Positions 28,860 to 38,531 of a DNA stretch of 64,000 nucleotides are shown one piece after another. Position numbers and translations under genes: made by a program. Source of the stretch: Pseudochelatococcus contaminans (GTDB taxonomy: Bacteria; Pseudomonadota; Alphaproteobacteria; Rhizobiales; Beijerinckiaceae); assembly GCF_014195635.1 (NCBI RefSeq), contig NZ_JACICC010000001.1, forward strand, positions 372,001 to 436,000, in the 5' to 3' direction. The number at the start of each line of letters is the position of its first letter. The stretch's first letter is position 1. The notes under the pieces are model-generated. The model saw only the letters and a program-made list of their open reading frames with translations. It searched no databases and was not told the origin of the DNA.

Positions 28860-29489
28860 TTAACGCGTTCCGTACATCCGGTCTCCCGCGTCGCCCAGAC
28901 CGGGAACGATATAGCTGTGATCGTTAAGGCCCTCGTCGATGGCAGCCGTCCAGATCCGCACTTCGGGATGCGCCTTCCGCAGCCGGTCGATGCCTTCCGG
29001 CGCGGCCAGCAGGCAAAGGAAACGCAGATCGCGCGCGCCGCGCTGTTTCAGCAGATCGATAGCCGCGATGGCCGAATTGGCCGTGGCCAGCATCGGGTCA
29101 ATGACGACGACGAGCCTGTCCGCCACATCCGTCGGAGCTTTGAAATAATACTCGACGGCTTCCAGCGTATCCGGATCGCGGTAGAGGCCGATGTGCGCCA
29201 CCCGTGCCGAGGGTACGAGGTCGAGCATCGCGTCGAGAAAGCCCACGCCCGCCCGCAAAATTGGTGCGAACACGAGCTTTTTGCCGGCCAGCATCGGGGA
29301 GCGCATGGTCGCCAGCGGCGTTTCAATATCCACAAGTTCCGTGGGCAGGTCGCGCGTCACCTCGTAGCACAGCAGGATGCCGATTTCGTGCAGAAGCTGC
29401 CGGAACCCCTTGGTGGAGCGCGTCTTGTCGCGCATCAGGGTGAGTTTGTGCTGCACCAGCGGATGATCGACAAGCGTGACGCCGTCCAT
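28860..29489 (-). CDS. upp: Uracil phosphoribosyltransferase
   Basis: Pyrimidine salvage enzyme making UMP from uracil and PRPP. 209 residues from the ATG at 29489, which has GAGGGGG four bases upstream; the frame continues upstream to 29543 without a better start. Family blocks: [20 protein letters not shown] at the N terminus, [13 protein letters not shown], the PRPP loop [13 protein letters not shown], and the uracil-binding C terminus [10 protein letters not shown]. Stands between the phosphohexomutase and the yejF stop on the same strand. Confidence 0.96.
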   Translation of the reverse strand: MDGVTLVDHPLVQHKLTLMRDKTRSTKGFRQLLHEIGILLCYEVTRDLPTELVDIETPLATMRSPMLAGKKLVFAPILRAGVGFLDAMLDLVPSARVAHIGLYRDPDTLEAVEYYFKAPTDVADRLVVVIDPMLATANSAIAAIDLLKQRGARDLRFLCLLAAPEGIDRLRKAHPEVRIWTAAIDEGLNDHSYIVPGLGDAGDRMYGTR

Positions 29490-29546
29490 GAAGCCCCCTC
29501 GGTCCCTCTGTTGCCTGACGCTGAATATACCTTTTTGCGTCACCTG

Positions 29547-31184
29547 TCAGGGGGAATGAGGTGCCTGTTCGGCATTGCCGCGTGCGGATGTGGAAAATGC
29601 GGCCTTGAACAGCGTCCGCGTATACTCGGTCTGCGGATTGGCGAACAGGTTCGCAGCCGGCCCTTGCTCCACCACTTTGCCGTGCTGCATCACGATCACG
29701 GTGTTGGACAGCGCCCGCACCACGCGCAGGTCATGGCTGATGAAGAGATAGGCCAGTTTGCGGGTGCGCTGCAATTCGCGCAGCAGATCGACGATCTGGG
29801 CCTGCACCGACATGTCGAGCGCCGAAGTCGGCTCGTCCAGCACGATGAAGCGCGGCTCCAGCACCATGGCCCGCGCGATGGCGATGCGCTGGCGCTGACC
29901 GCCGGAAAATTCATGCGGGTAGCGATCCATGCTGGCCGGGTCCAGTCCGACATCGGCGAGTGCCTGCGCCACACGCTGCCGTTTTTCGTCTTGCGACAGG
30001 CGTTTCTGTTGCACGCCAAGCCCTTCGGCGACGATCTCCGCCACTGAAAGGCGGGGCGACAGCGAGCCGTAGGGGTCCTGGAACACAACCTGCATGGACC
30101 GGCGCAGCGGCTTCATCGCGTTGCGTTTCAGGCCGTCGATGTGCTGGCCGAGAAACACGATCGGGCCTTCCGATCGGATGAGGCGCAGCAGAGCGAGGCC
30201 AAGGGTGGTCTTGCCGGAACCGGACTCGCCCACGATGCCAACCGTCTCGCCCTCGCGCACGCTCAGGGACACGCCGTCAACCGCCTTGACGTGGCCCGTG
30301 ACCTTGCGAAACAGCCCCTGCCGGATGGGAAACCACACCCGCATCGGCCCGGCTTCCAGCACCACTGGCGCATCTGCGGCCACTGGTTGCGGCTGGCCTT
30401 TGGGCTCCGCCGCGAGCAGCTTTTGCGTGTAGGCGTGCTGCGGGTGATCGAACACCTGCGCCACCGGCCCGGTCTCGACGATCTCGCCGCCGGTCATCAC
30501 ACACACGCGGTCGGCGATCTTGCGCACGATGCCCAGATCGTGGGTGATGAACAGCATCGACATGTTGAGCCGGGCTTTCAGCTCGGCCAACAGTTCGAGA
30601 ATCTGTGCCTGCACGGTGACATCGAGCGCGGTTGTCGGTTCGTCCGCGATCAGCAGGTCGGGCTCGTTGGCGAGCGCCATGGCGATCATCACGCGTTGGC
30701 GCTGGCCGCCGGAAAGCTGGTGGGGATATGCGTCAAGGCGCTTTGCGGCATCGCGGATGCCGACAAGCTCCAGCAGCTCCAGCGTTCGCTGCCGCGCCGC
30801 CTGCCCGGTGATGCCCTTGTGCAGGGCGAGGATCTCGCCAATCTGGCGGGAAATGACCTGCAATGGGTTCAGCGAGGTCATCGGCTCCTGAAAGACCATG
30901 GTGATGTCGTTGCCGCGCACCTTGCGGAGCTCTTCAGGCGTGGCGCGCAGCAGATCGCGGCCCTTGAACAGCACTTCGCCGGAGGGATGCGACGCGGCCG
31001 GATAGTTCAGCAGCCGGAGGACAGACAGTGCCGTGACCGATTTGCCGGAGCCGGATTCGCCTACCAGCGCCAGCGTCTCGCCGGGCGCCAGATCGAAGGA
31101 CACGCCCTTGACGGCCCTGACGTCGCGCCCGTCCTGCCGGAAATCGACCGCGAGGTTCTTCACGGAGAGAAGCGGTGTGTTCAT
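29547..31184 (-). CDS. yejF: Peptide/microcin C ABC transporter ATPase YejF-like (two nucleotide-binding domains)
   Basis: 545-residue protein made of two fused ABC ATPase domains that powers the YejBE permease. Domain 1 has Walker A GESGSGKSVTA, signature LSGGQRQRVMIA and Walker B LLIADEPTTALD; domain 2 has GESGSGKTTLG, FSGGQRQRIAIA and FIVLDEPTSALD. Each half ends in an oligopeptide-transporter C-terminal stretch. The gene follows yejE by 12 bases, last in the yejABEF operon. Known relatives import oligopeptides, including the antibiotic microcin C. Confidence 0.93.
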   Translation of the reverse strand: MNTPLLSVKNLAVDFRQDGRDVRAVKGVSFDLAPGETLALVGESGSGKSVTALSVLRLLNYPAASHPSGEVLFKGRDLLRATPEELRKVRGNDITMVFQEPMTSLNPLQVISRQIGEILALHKGITGQAARQRTLELLELVGIRDAAKRLDAYPHQLSGGQRQRVMIAMALANEPDLLIADEPTTALDVTVQAQILELLAELKARLNMSMLFITHDLGIVRKIADRVCVMTGGEIVETGPVAQVFDHPQHAYTQKLLAAEPKGQPQPVAADAPVVLEAGPMRVWFPIRQGLFRKVTGHVKAVDGVSLSVREGETVGIVGESGSGKTTLGLALLRLIRSEGPIVFLGQHIDGLKRNAMKPLRRSMQVVFQDPYGSLSPRLSVAEIVAEGLGVQQKRLSQDEKRQRVAQALADVGLDPASMDRYPHEFSGGQRQRIAIARAMVLEPRFIVLDEPTSALDMSVQAQIVDLLRELQRTRKLAYLFISHDLRVVRALSNTVIVMQHGKVVEQGPAANLFANPQTEYTRTLFKAAFSTSARGNAEQAPHSP

Positions 31185-31196
31185 GCCGTTCTCACC

Positions 31197-32354
31197 TCAG
31201 TTGAACGTCTTGCGCGGATCGAAGGCATCGCGCACGGCCTCGCCGATGAAGATCAGCAGCGACAGCATCAGCGCGATGACGATGAAGCCCGTCAACCCCA
31301 GCCACGGCGCTTGCAGGTTGGCCTTGCCCTGCGCCAGCAACTCTCCGAGGGACGGGGAGCCGGGCGGCAGGCCGAAGCCGAGGAAGTCCAGCGAGGTGAG
31401 CGTCGTGATCGAGCCGTTGAGCACGAACGGCAGGAAGGTGAGCGTCGCCACCATCGCGTTGGGCAACAGATGGCGGAACATGATGGTGGCGTCCGACAGG
31501 CCAAGGGCGCGGGCCGCATTGACGTATTCGAAGTTGCGCGCACGCAGGAATTCCGCCCGCACCACGCCCACCAGCGCCACCCATGAGAACAGCAGCAAGA
31601 TGCCCAGCAGCACGAAGAAACCCGGCGTGATGAGCGATGAGACGATGATGAGCAGGTAGAGCGAGGGAATCGAGTTCCAGATTTCGATCACCCGTTGCAG
31701 CACGAGGTCTGTCCAGCCGCCGAAATAACCCTGAATTGCTCCGGTGAAGATGCCGATCACGGACGAGATGCCCGCCAGCGTCAGCCCGAACAACACGGAG
31801 AGGCGGAAGCCGTAGATGAGCCGTGCCAGCACGTCGCGGCCCTGATCGTCGGTGCCGAGCCAGTTCCACTCGATGTTGGCGCAGGAGCCGCCGCATTGTT
31901 CGTTGGTCAGCATCCATGTCGGCGGTGCGGGCGCGGGTACCGGCATGGCGAGGTTGTGCGTGTTGTAGGAAAAGCGGATCGGCGGCCAGATGGCCCAGCC
32001 GTTGGCGTTAATCTCGTCGGCGATGAACGGGTCGCGATAATCCGTGCGGGCGAGGAAGCCGCCGAACTTCTCTTCCGGGTAGTCCTTGAAGATCGGAAAC
32101 AGCAACTCGCCCTTGTAGGAGGCGATGATCGGCCGGTCATTGGCGATGAACTCGGCGTTCAGCGTGACGAAGAACAGCGCCAGAAAAATCCACAGCGACC
32201 AGTAGCCGCGCTTGTGGGCGCGGAAATTGCGCCACCGACGCTGGTTCAGCGGCGACAGGCGCAAAAACCCCTTCGCGGGCAGCAGCGGCGCGGCCGGCGT
32301 CAGGTTGAGCATCGGGCCGGTGAGGTCTTCTCTCGTCTCGGACGTCGGCTGCAT
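31197..32354 (-). CDS. yejE: Peptide ABC transporter permease YejE-like
   Basis: Inner-membrane permease of the DppC/OppC type, 385 residues, about six membrane segments with an unusually long periplasmic loop between the first and second, as in YejE. The N-terminal part LNQRRWRNFRAHKRGYWSLWIF is the family's typical entry into the first membrane segment (shown here in part, LNQRRWRNFRAHKRG). The EAA motif lies near NAARALGLSDATIMFRHLLPN. The start is one base from the yejB stop, consistent with coupled expression. Confidence 0.93.
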   Translation of the reverse strand: MQPTSETREDLTGPMLNLTPAAPLLPAKGFLRLSPLNQRRWRNFRAHKRGYWSLWIFLALFFVTLNAEFIANDRPIIASYKGELLFPIFKDYPEEKFGGFLARTDYRDPFIADEINANGWAIWPPIRFSYNTHNLAMPVPAPAPPTWMLTNEQCGGSCANIEWNWLGTDDQGRDVLARLIYGFRLSVLFGLTLAGISSVIGIFTGAIQGYFGGWTDLVLQRVIEIWNSIPSLYLLIIVSSLITPGFFVLLGILLLFSWVALVGVVRAEFLRARNFEYVNAARALGLSDATIMFRHLLPNAMVATLTFLPFVLNGSITTLTSLDFLGFGLPPGSPSLGELLAQGKANLQAPWLGLTGFIVIALMLSLLIFIGEAVRDAFDPRKTFN

Positions 32355-32355
32355 C

Positions 32356-33450
32356 TCAGACCTCCCGCGTCTCGAAGTCGATGCGCGGATCGATCCACGT
32401 GTACATCAGGTCGGACAGCAGGTTCACCACCAGCCCCATAAGGGAGAAGATGAACAGCGTCGCGAACACCACCGGATAATCGCGGTTGACGATGGACTCG
32501 AACGACAGCAGGCCCAGCCCGTCGAGTGAGAAGATGGTTTCGATCAGCAGCGAGCCGGCGAAAAACGCGCCGATGAAGGCGCCCGGAAAACCGGCGATGA
32601 CGATGAGCATGGCGTTGCGGAAAACATGGCCGTAAAGCACCTGCCGCTCCGTCAGGCCCTTCATGCGGGCGGTGAGGACGTATTGCTTGCGGATTTCATC
32701 GAGGAAGGAGTTTTTCGTCAGCAGCGTCGATGTCGCGAATGCGCCGATGGCCATCGACAAAACAGGCAGGGTGATGTGCCACAGGTAATCAAGGATCTTG
32801 CCCGGCAGCGACAGGTCTGAGAAGTTCTCCGACGTGAGGCCACGCAACGGGAATATCTGCCAGAACGAGCCGCCAGCGAAAAACACGATGAGCAGGATGG
32901 CGAACAGGAAAGAGGGAATGGCGTAGCCGATGATGACGATGCCGGATGTCCACACGTCGAAGCGCGAGCCGTCGCGCACGGCCTTGGCGATGCCCAGCGG
33001 AATGGATATCGCGTAGGAAATCAGCGTCATCCATAGCCCGAGAGAAATGGAGACCGGCAGCTTCTCGCCGATGAGCTGCAAAACCGGAATATCGCGAAAA
33101 TAGCTCTTGCCGAAATCGAACGTCGCGTAGTCGGTAATCATCTTGATGAAGCGTTCGTGAGCCGGTTTGTCGAAGCCGAACTGCTTTTCGAGATCCGCGA
33201 TGAAGGCGGGGTCGAGTCCCTGCGCGCCGCGATAGCGCGAACCGCCGCCGTCACCGCCCCCCAGACTGCCGGGGTCGCCGCCTCCGCCGCCGATGCGTGA
33301 TGCCACGCCGCCGTCCGCGCCCTGTAGCTGCGCGATGATCCGCTCCACCGGGCCACCCGGTGCGAACTGGATGATGACGAACGAGATCAGCATGATCCCC
33401 AAGATCGTCGGCACCATCAGCGCCAGACGGCGGACGATATAGGCAAACAC
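32356..33450 (-). CDS. yejB: Peptide ABC transporter permease YejB-like
   Basis: Inner-membrane permease of the DppB/OppB type, 364 residues. The N terminus [20 protein letters not shown] is typical, followed by a large periplasmic loop with a Gly/Asp-rich stretch ([17 protein letters not shown] region, about residues 53-70) and the characteristic [10 protein letters not shown] segment of YejB proteins. About five further membrane segments, ending with the conserved [15 protein letters not shown]. Starts with GTG, three bases after the yejA stop. Confidence 0.93.
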   Translation of the reverse strand: MFAYIVRRLALMVPTILGIMLISFVIIQFAPGGPVERIIAQLQGADGGVASRIGGGGGDPGSLGGGDGGGSRYRGAQGLDPAFIADLEKQFGFDKPAHERFIKMITDYATFDFGKSYFRDIPVLQLIGEKLPVSISLGLWMTLISYAISIPLGIAKAVRDGSRFDVWTSGIVIIGYAIPSFLFAILLIVFFAGGSFWQIFPLRGLTSENFSDLSLPGKILDYLWHITLPVLSMAIGAFATSTLLTKNSFLDEIRKQYVLTARMKGLTERQVLYGHVFRNAMLIVIAGFPGAFIGAFFAGSLLIETIFSLDGLGLLSFESIVNRDYPVVFATLFIFSLMGLVVNLLSDLMYTWIDPRIDFETREV

Positions 33451-33453
33451 CCT

Positions 33454-35436
33454 TTAGCCCCTCCAGCCGATGCGTTTCGCCTTGTCAGCGTCGAACCACC
33501 ATGTTCCCGGCGCGCCGGAGCTGTAGCGCGGGCTGGTGTCCGGGCGGGAGAAGACATCCCAGAAGGCATACCATTCATCGGCGCGGAACCACATCGGCAC
33601 CCAGTAGCGCCCCGCGCGCAATACGCGATCCAGTGCCTTTGCCGCGACGGTGATTTCCTCGCGCGTTCTGGTGTTGGCCACACGTTCGATGAGAGCGTCG
33701 ACGGCCGGGTTTGTGATGCCGGCGAGGTTCATGCCACCGGGCGTGCGGCCCGCTTCCGAACCGTAGAACACGCGCAGTTCCGGCCCCGGCGTGAGGCTGC
33801 CGCGCCGCGCGACGCTCACGACGTCGAAGTCGTAATTCTTCAGCCGCTCCTGATACTGCGACGGATCGACAATCCGCGACGTTGCCTTGATGCCGAGCCG
33901 CCCAAGCGCTGCCTGGAACGGCTGGATATGCGGCTGAAGCCTTGCGCTGGCGTCGAGGAACTCGATCTCGAACGGCTTGCCGTCCGGCCCGCGCAGCACG
34001 TTGCCTTCACGCTTGTAGCCAGCCTCGGTCAGCAACTGGAAAGCCCGGCGAAGCTGGTTGCGATCATTGCCTGAACCATCCGACACCGGCGGCACGAATG
34101 GTTCGCCAAAAACCTCGTCGGGCACCTGTCCGCGGAAAGGCTCCAGCAGGGCCAGTTCCTCCGGTGAGGGCAGACCTTCGGCCTTCAGGGGTGTGTGCTC
34201 GAAGAACGATGTCGTGCGCTCGTAGGCGTCGTGCATGATCTTGGCGTTCGTCCACTCGAAATCGAACGCCAGCCCGATGGCTTCACGCACGCGCGGATCG
34301 GCGAACTTGTCGCGGCGCGTGTTGAAGTACCAGCCCTGAATGTTGGGCGCGGCGGCGGTCTCGATTTTCTCGCGCTTCACGCGGCCGTCGCGGAAGGCGG
34401 CGAAGTCATAGCCGTTGGCCCACAGGCTGGCAGTGTATTCTTCGTGAAAGTTGATGAGGCCGGATTTGAACGCCTCGAACATCACCTGCTCATCGCGAAA
34501 ATATTCGTAGCGGATCTTGTCGAAATTGTTCTGGCCCACGTTGACGTTGAGATCGCGCGCCCAATAATCGCCCACACGGTCGAACTCGATGAAGCGGCCC
34601 ACCTCGAAGCGGCCCACCTTGTAGGCGCCCGAACCCAGCGGCGCGTCCAGCGTGGACGCGGCAAAGTCACGTCCGTCCCACCAGGCCTTGGAGAAGATCG
34701 GCAGCGAGGCGATCAGCAGATGCAGGTCGCGGCCGCGGCTCTCCGACAGGGTGAATGTGACGACATCGTCGCCTTCGGCAACTGCCTTTTCCGCCTCCGC
34801 GAGCAGCGCGCGATAGGAGGGGTGGCCCTTTTCCTTGAGGATATTGAAGGAGAAGACGACATCGTCGGCGGTGATTGGCGTGCCGTCATGAAAGCGCGCT
34901 TCGGGGCGCAGGCGGAAGCTGTAGGTCCGGCGGTCGGGGCTGACCGACACCGATTCCGCCACGAGGCCGTAAAGTGCGTCCGGCTCGTCACCGGAGCCGG
35001 CCATCAGGCTATCGAAGGTCATGCTCATGCCGGCCGCCGCATCGCCTTGCAGCACATAAGCATTGAGGGTGTTGAACGTGTCGAAGCTGCCTTGCGTCAC
35101 CCGCATCGTGACCTTGCCGCCCTTCGGCGCATCCGGGTTGACGTAGGGAAAGTGCGGGAAATTCTTCGGCAATTGCAGATCGTCGAAGGCCGAAAGGCCG
35201 TGGGACTCGAACGCCTCGCCGGGCGGGGGCGGCTCTTCCTGCGCCAGCGCTACACCCGGCAGCAGGTGGGCGGCGAGCGTCACGCCGATGAGTCCGCCGG
35301 CAAGGCCGAACAGATCGCGGCGGGTGGCCAGAAGAGATGAACGGCGCAGCACCTCCGGCGAAACGGAGGGCGGCGACGGCGTGCGAGAACGGCGGACCAA
35401 AGGCGGGCTCCCGGTTGGCGCTACTGAACGAATCAA
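33454..35436 (-). CDS. yejA: Periplasmic peptide-binding protein YejA-like, Tat signal
   Basis: Solute-binding protein (SBP family 5) of the Yej peptide importer; up to 660 residues. A twin-arginine signal (ATRRDLFGLAGG, cleavage near GVALA-QEE) suggests export as a folded protein. The mature part has the SBP_bac_5 core, e.g. FRLRPEARFHDGTPITADDV and AIGLAFDFEWTN. The start is uncertain: the frame opens at TTG 35436 with no clear ribosome binding site, and GTG 35352 would give a shorter, more usual Tat leader of 38 residues. First gene of yejABEF. Confidence 0.9.
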   Translation of the reverse strand: MIRSVAPTGSPPLVRRSRTPSPPSVSPEVLRRSSLLATRRDLFGLAGGLIGVTLAAHLLPGVALAQEEPPPPGEAFESHGLSAFDDLQLPKNFPHFPYVNPDAPKGGKVTMRVTQGSFDTFNTLNAYVLQGDAAAGMSMTFDSLMAGSGDEPDALYGLVAESVSVSPDRRTYSFRLRPEARFHDGTPITADDVVFSFNILKEKGHPSYRALLAEAEKAVAEGDDVVTFTLSESRGRDLHLLIASLPIFSKAWWDGRDFAASTLDAPLGSGAYKVGRFEVGRFIEFDRVGDYWARDLNVNVGQNNFDKIRYEYFRDEQVMFEAFKSGLINFHEEYTASLWANGYDFAAFRDGRVKREKIETAAAPNIQGWYFNTRRDKFADPRVREAIGLAFDFEWTNAKIMHDAYERTTSFFEHTPLKAEGLPSPEELALLEPFRGQVPDEVFGEPFVPPVSDGSGNDRNQLRRAFQLLTEAGYKREGNVLRGPDGKPFEIEFLDASARLQPHIQPFQAALGRLGIKATSRIVDPSQYQERLKNYDFDVVSVARRGSLTPGPELRVFYGSEAGRTPGGMNLAGITNPAVDALIERVANTRTREEITVAAKALDRVLRAGRYWVPMWFRADEWYAFWDVFSRPDTSPRYSSGAPGTWWFDADKAKRIGWRG

Positions 35437-35540
35437 ACCCCGTCAGTGTAGCAACCAGAAAAGCCCATGCCTCGTTAACATTTCGTCAGCCAAATGCAGC
35501 CAACTGCCGATACGCACACCGTTTCACCGGAATGTTACCA

Positions 35541-35576
35541 GCGCGATAACGTTATCGCCCAAGAACGTTATCGCGC
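35541..35576. promoter_or_regulatory. 13-bp inverted repeat with nested 16-bp palindrome upstream of yejA
   Basis: Arms GCGCGATAACGTT (35541-35553) and AACGTTATCGCGC (35564-35576) are perfect inverse complements separated by ten bases. The left arm also runs into a perfect palindrome GCGATAACGTTATCGC (35543-35558). GATAACGTTATC, with its central CpG, has the form of LacI-family operators. The right arm overlaps the stop of the potI-like gene, and the element is about 105 bases before the yejA start. There is no U-tract on either side, so a simple terminator is less likely. Confidence 0.5.
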
Positions 35577-36359
35577 AGGTATCAGTGCGCGCTTGCTGAG
35601 CAGCGAAGATGTCACCACCGCCACCGTGACCACCAGCAGGATCAGCGACGACAGCGCGTTGATCTCCGGTGACAGCCCGCGCCGCGCCTTGTTGAAGATC
35701 TCGATGGGCAGCGTGGATGTGCCGGGGCCGGTGACGAAGCTGGCGATCACCACGTCATCGAGCGACAGGGTGAAGGCCAGCAGAAAACCGGCCAGCACGG
35801 AAGGCGCGATCAGCGGCAGGGTGATGGTGAAAAAGGTGCGCAGCGGCGGGCAGCCGAGATCCTGCGCCGCTTCTTCCAGCGTCCTGTCGAAGGCCACCAG
35901 CCGCGACTGCACCACCACGGCGACGTAGCACATGGTGAAGCTGGTGTGCGCCAGCGTCACGGTCCAGAAGCCGCGCTCCGCGTTGATCGACACGAAGAAC
36001 AGCAGCAGCGACAGGCCGGTGACGACTTCCGGCATCACCATGGGGGCATAGACCATGCCGGTGAACAGCGGCCGCCCCCAGAAGCGGGTGTAGCGCACCA
36101 GCGCCAGCGCGGCCAGGGTGCCGAAGAAGGTGGCGATGGCCGCCGAGAACAGCGCGATGCCCAGCGAGTTGCGCAGCGCGGTCAGCAGCACCTTGTCGTT
36201 CCACAGCTCGACATACCAGCGGGTCGAGAACCCGCCCCATACGTTGAGCAGCCGCGAATCGTTGAACGAGTAAACCACCAGCACCAGCAGCGGCAGGTAG
36301 AGGAAGGCGAACCCGAAGGTCAGCGCCGTGGTGTCGAATAAAGTCCAGCGGCGCGTCAT
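35568..36359 (-). CDS. potI: Polyamine ABC transporter permease PotI-like
   Basis: Second membrane subunit of a putrescine/spermidine importer (PotC/PotI class), 263 residues with six hydrophobic segments. The EAA loop reads LEEAAQDLGCPPLRTFFTITLPLIAPSV, cited in part as EEAAQDLGCPP. The N terminus FDTTALTFGFAFLYLPLLVLVVYSFNDSR is typical of PotI (in part, FLYLPLLVLVVYSFNDS). Overlaps the potH stop by four bases. Its own stop codon lies in the right arm of a long inverted repeat. Confidence 0.92.
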   Translation of the reverse strand: MTRRWTLFDTTALTFGFAFLYLPLLVLVVYSFNDSRLLNVWGGFSTRWYVELWNDKVLLTALRNSLGIALFSAAIATFFGTLAALALVRYTRFWGRPLFTGMVYAPMVMPEVVTGLSLLLFFVSINAERGFWTVTLAHTSFTMCYVAVVVQSRLVAFDRTLEEAAQDLGCPPLRTFFTITLPLIAPSVLAGFLLAFTLSLDDVVIASFVTGPGTSTLPIEIFNKARRGLSPEINALSSLILLVVTVAVVTSSLLSKRALIPAR

Positions 36360-37333
36360 CGGGACTTCTCCAGCCGGCGGGTTTCGAGTTCGCGGAAGAT
36401 CATGACAGGTCCGATAACGATGATGAGCAGCACCACCGCCACGGCGGAAGCCAGCGGCCAGTCGCGGTTCCTGAAGAACTCGTCGGACAGCGTCTTGCCG
36501 ATCATCAGCGAGTCCGGCCCGCCGAGCAACTCGGGAATGACGTATTCACCAACGATGGGGATGAAGCACAGCAACGCCCCTGCGGCGATGCCCGGCAATG
36601 CCAGTGGCACCGTGACCTGCCAGAACGCCCGCCACGGCGGACAGCCCAGATCCTGCGCCGCTTCGAGCAGCGTCCAGTCCAGCTTGTCGAGCGTGGCATA
36701 GAGCGGCAGCACCATGAAGGGCAGGTACGAATAGACCACGCCGATGAAGATAGCGGTATCGGTATTGAGGATCTGCAACGGCTGATCGATCACCCCGATG
36801 CCCTGCAGCACCATGTTGAGCAGACCCTCGGGCTTGAGAATGCCGATCCATGCGTAGACGCGGATGAGGAAGCTGGTCCAGAACGGCAGGATGACCATCA
36901 TCAACAGCAGCGGCTTGTGCTTTTCAGGCGCTTTGGCCATGGCATAGGCCATGGGGAAGCCGACGAGCAGCAGCAGGATGGTGGAGATCGCCGCGATGCG
37001 CAGCGAGGACAATGCCGACGCGGCATAAAGCCAGTCATCGGTCAGCAGCGTGAAGTTTTCAAAGTTGAACTGGCTGAGCGCGTCCAGCAGGCCGTTCAGC
37101 CCCTCGGACCAGTCGATCACCGGCACGTAGGGCGGCTGCGCCGTCGCCGGTTCGGACAGCGACATCTTGAAGACGATGATGAACGGCGTCAGGAAGAAGA
37201 TCAGCAGCCAGATGAATGGCAGCGCCGGAACGAGCGCGCGCACGAGGCGCGTGCCCGGTCCCGCCTTTGCGGAGGCAACGATTTGCGTCGATGGGGAATC
37301 GGGCGGGCTGTCGCTCGCGGGGATATGGCTCAT
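36356..37333 (-). CDS. potH: Polyamine ABC transporter permease PotH-like
   Basis: First membrane subunit of the polyamine importer, 325 residues. After a polar N terminus of about 30 residues come six membrane segments; conserved parts are LLIFFLTPFIIVFKMSLSE, FPMAYAMAKAPEKHKP and the EAA loop LLEAAQDLGCPPWRAFWQVT. A PotH rather than PotB assignment is supported by the neighbouring PotI- and PotG-like genes. Sixteen bases separate it from the ATPase gene upstream. Confidence 0.92.
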   Translation of the reverse strand: MSHIPASDSPPDSPSTQIVASAKAGPGTRLVRALVPALPFIWLLIFFLTPFIIVFKMSLSEPATAQPPYVPVIDWSEGLNGLLDALSQFNFENFTLLTDDWLYAASALSSLRIAAISTILLLLVGFPMAYAMAKAPEKHKPLLLMMVILPFWTSFLIRVYAWIGILKPEGLLNMVLQGIGVIDQPLQILNTDTAIFIGVVYSYLPFMVLPLYATLDKLDWTLLEAAQDLGCPPWRAFWQVTVPLALPGIAAGALLCFIPIVGEYVIPELLGGPDSLMIGKTLSDEFFRNRDWPLASAVAVVLLIIVIGPVMIFRELETRRLEKSR

Positions 37334-37349
37334 TGTCGTATCCCCGTTG

Positions 37350-38531
37350 TCAGTGGGTCAGCAACACGCCAGCCTCGGACGCGAAGGTGATGTGCACCTT
37401 GTCGTCCCAGGTCAGCGGCTGCTCCACGAAGCGGCGGGAATTGGCGCGCGACACGCGCACGATCTGGCCGCTGGCGAGTTGCACGAGATAGATGGTCCAG
37501 TCGCCGAGATAGCCGATGTCCCAGATATCGCCGGACAGAACGTTCGGTGTGTCGGTGGGCAGGTCGCGGTGCAGCACCAGCTTTTCCGGACGCAGGGCAA
37601 CCGCCACCTCCTGCCCGACGCTGACCGGCTCGTTCTGCAGGTCGATCAACAGCGTGCCGGCCCCGTCGCTGCGCGTGACGCGCACCTGATGCTCGCCGAC
37701 CTCGGCGATCTTGCCCTCGATGATGTTCACATCGCCGATGAACTCCGCCACGTAGCGGCTCGCCGGCTGTTCGTAGACCTGGCCGGGAGGGGCGATCTGC
37801 TTGATGGTGCCCTTGTCCATCACGGCGACGCGGTCGGCCATCACCATGGCTTCTTCCTGATCGTGAGTGACGACGAGGAAGGTCATGCCGAGATTGACCT
37901 GTAGATCCATCAGCTCGAACTGGGTTTCCGAGCGCAGTTTTTTGTCGAGCGCGCCCAGCGGCTCGTCGAGCAGCAGCACCTTGGGTCGCTTGATGAGCGC
38001 GCGCGCCAGCGCCACGCGCTGACGCTGGCCGCCGGAGAGCTGGTCCGGCTTGCGGCGGGCGAAGGGCGTGAGCTGCACGAGGCGCAGCGTCTCCGCCACG
38101 CGGTCGGCGATTTCGTTTTTCGGCACGCCGTCCTGCACCAGACCGAACGCGATGTTCTTTTCCACATTCATATGCGGGAAAAGGGCGTAGGACTGGAACA
38201 TCATGTTCACTGGCCGGCGATAGGGCGGGATGCCGCTCACCACCTGATCGCCGAGCAGAATGCGCCCCGCGGTCGGCTCCTCGAAGCCCGCGAGCATGCG
38301 CATGAGGGTGGTCTTGCCGCAACCGGATGGACCGAGGAGGCAAAAGAACTCGCGCTCATAAATGTTGAGCGTCAGATTATTGACGGCTACAAAATCGCTG
38401 TACTGTTTCGTGACAGCTTCATAGCGGATCAACGGCTTTGCCGCGGGGTCGAGCCACGGGGCGAAATCCCGGCGTACCGCACCGATCGCGAGCGAATCAC
38501 GTTTGCGCGCATCCGTTCGAACATTCGTCAT
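37350..38531 (-). CDS. potG: Polyamine ABC transporter ATPase PotG-like
   Basis: ATPase of the polyamine importer, about 393 residues. Walker A GPSGCGKTTLMRML, signature LSGGQRQRVALARAL, Walker B LLLDEPLGALD, then a C-terminal TOBE domain with RPEKLVLHRD. An N-terminal extension of some 45 residues precedes the ATPase core, as in PotG. I take the ATG 38531 (MTNVRTD) because the frame upstream to 38660 shows no family similarity. The gene for the periplasmic binding protein PotF, usually first in this operon, is missing. Confidence 0.92.
   Translation of the reverse strand: MTNVRTDARKRDSLAIGAVRRDFAPWLDPAAKPLIRYEAVTKQYSDFVAVNNLTLNIYEREFFCLLGPSGCGKTTLMRMLAGFEEPTAGRILLGDQVVSGIPPYRRPVNMMFQSYALFPHMNVEKNIAFGLVQDGVPKNEIADRVAETLRLVQLTPFARRKPDQLSGGQRQRVALARALIKRPKVLLLDEPLGALDKKLRSETQFELMDLQVNLGMTFLVVTHDQEEAMVMADRVAVMDKGTIKQIAPPGQVYEQPASRYVAEFIGDVNIIEGKIAEVGEHQVRVTRSDGAGTLLIDLQNEPVSVGQEVAVALRPEKLVLHRDLPTDTPNVLSGDIWDIGYLGDWTIYLVQLASGQIVRVSRANSRRFVEQPLTWDDKVHITFASEAGVLLTH

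Noticed and set aside
29516-29542. TGACGC...GCGTCA inverted repeat between upp and yejF
   Set aside because: Six-base stem with a 15-base loop and no proper U-tract on the minus strand; too weak to call a terminator.
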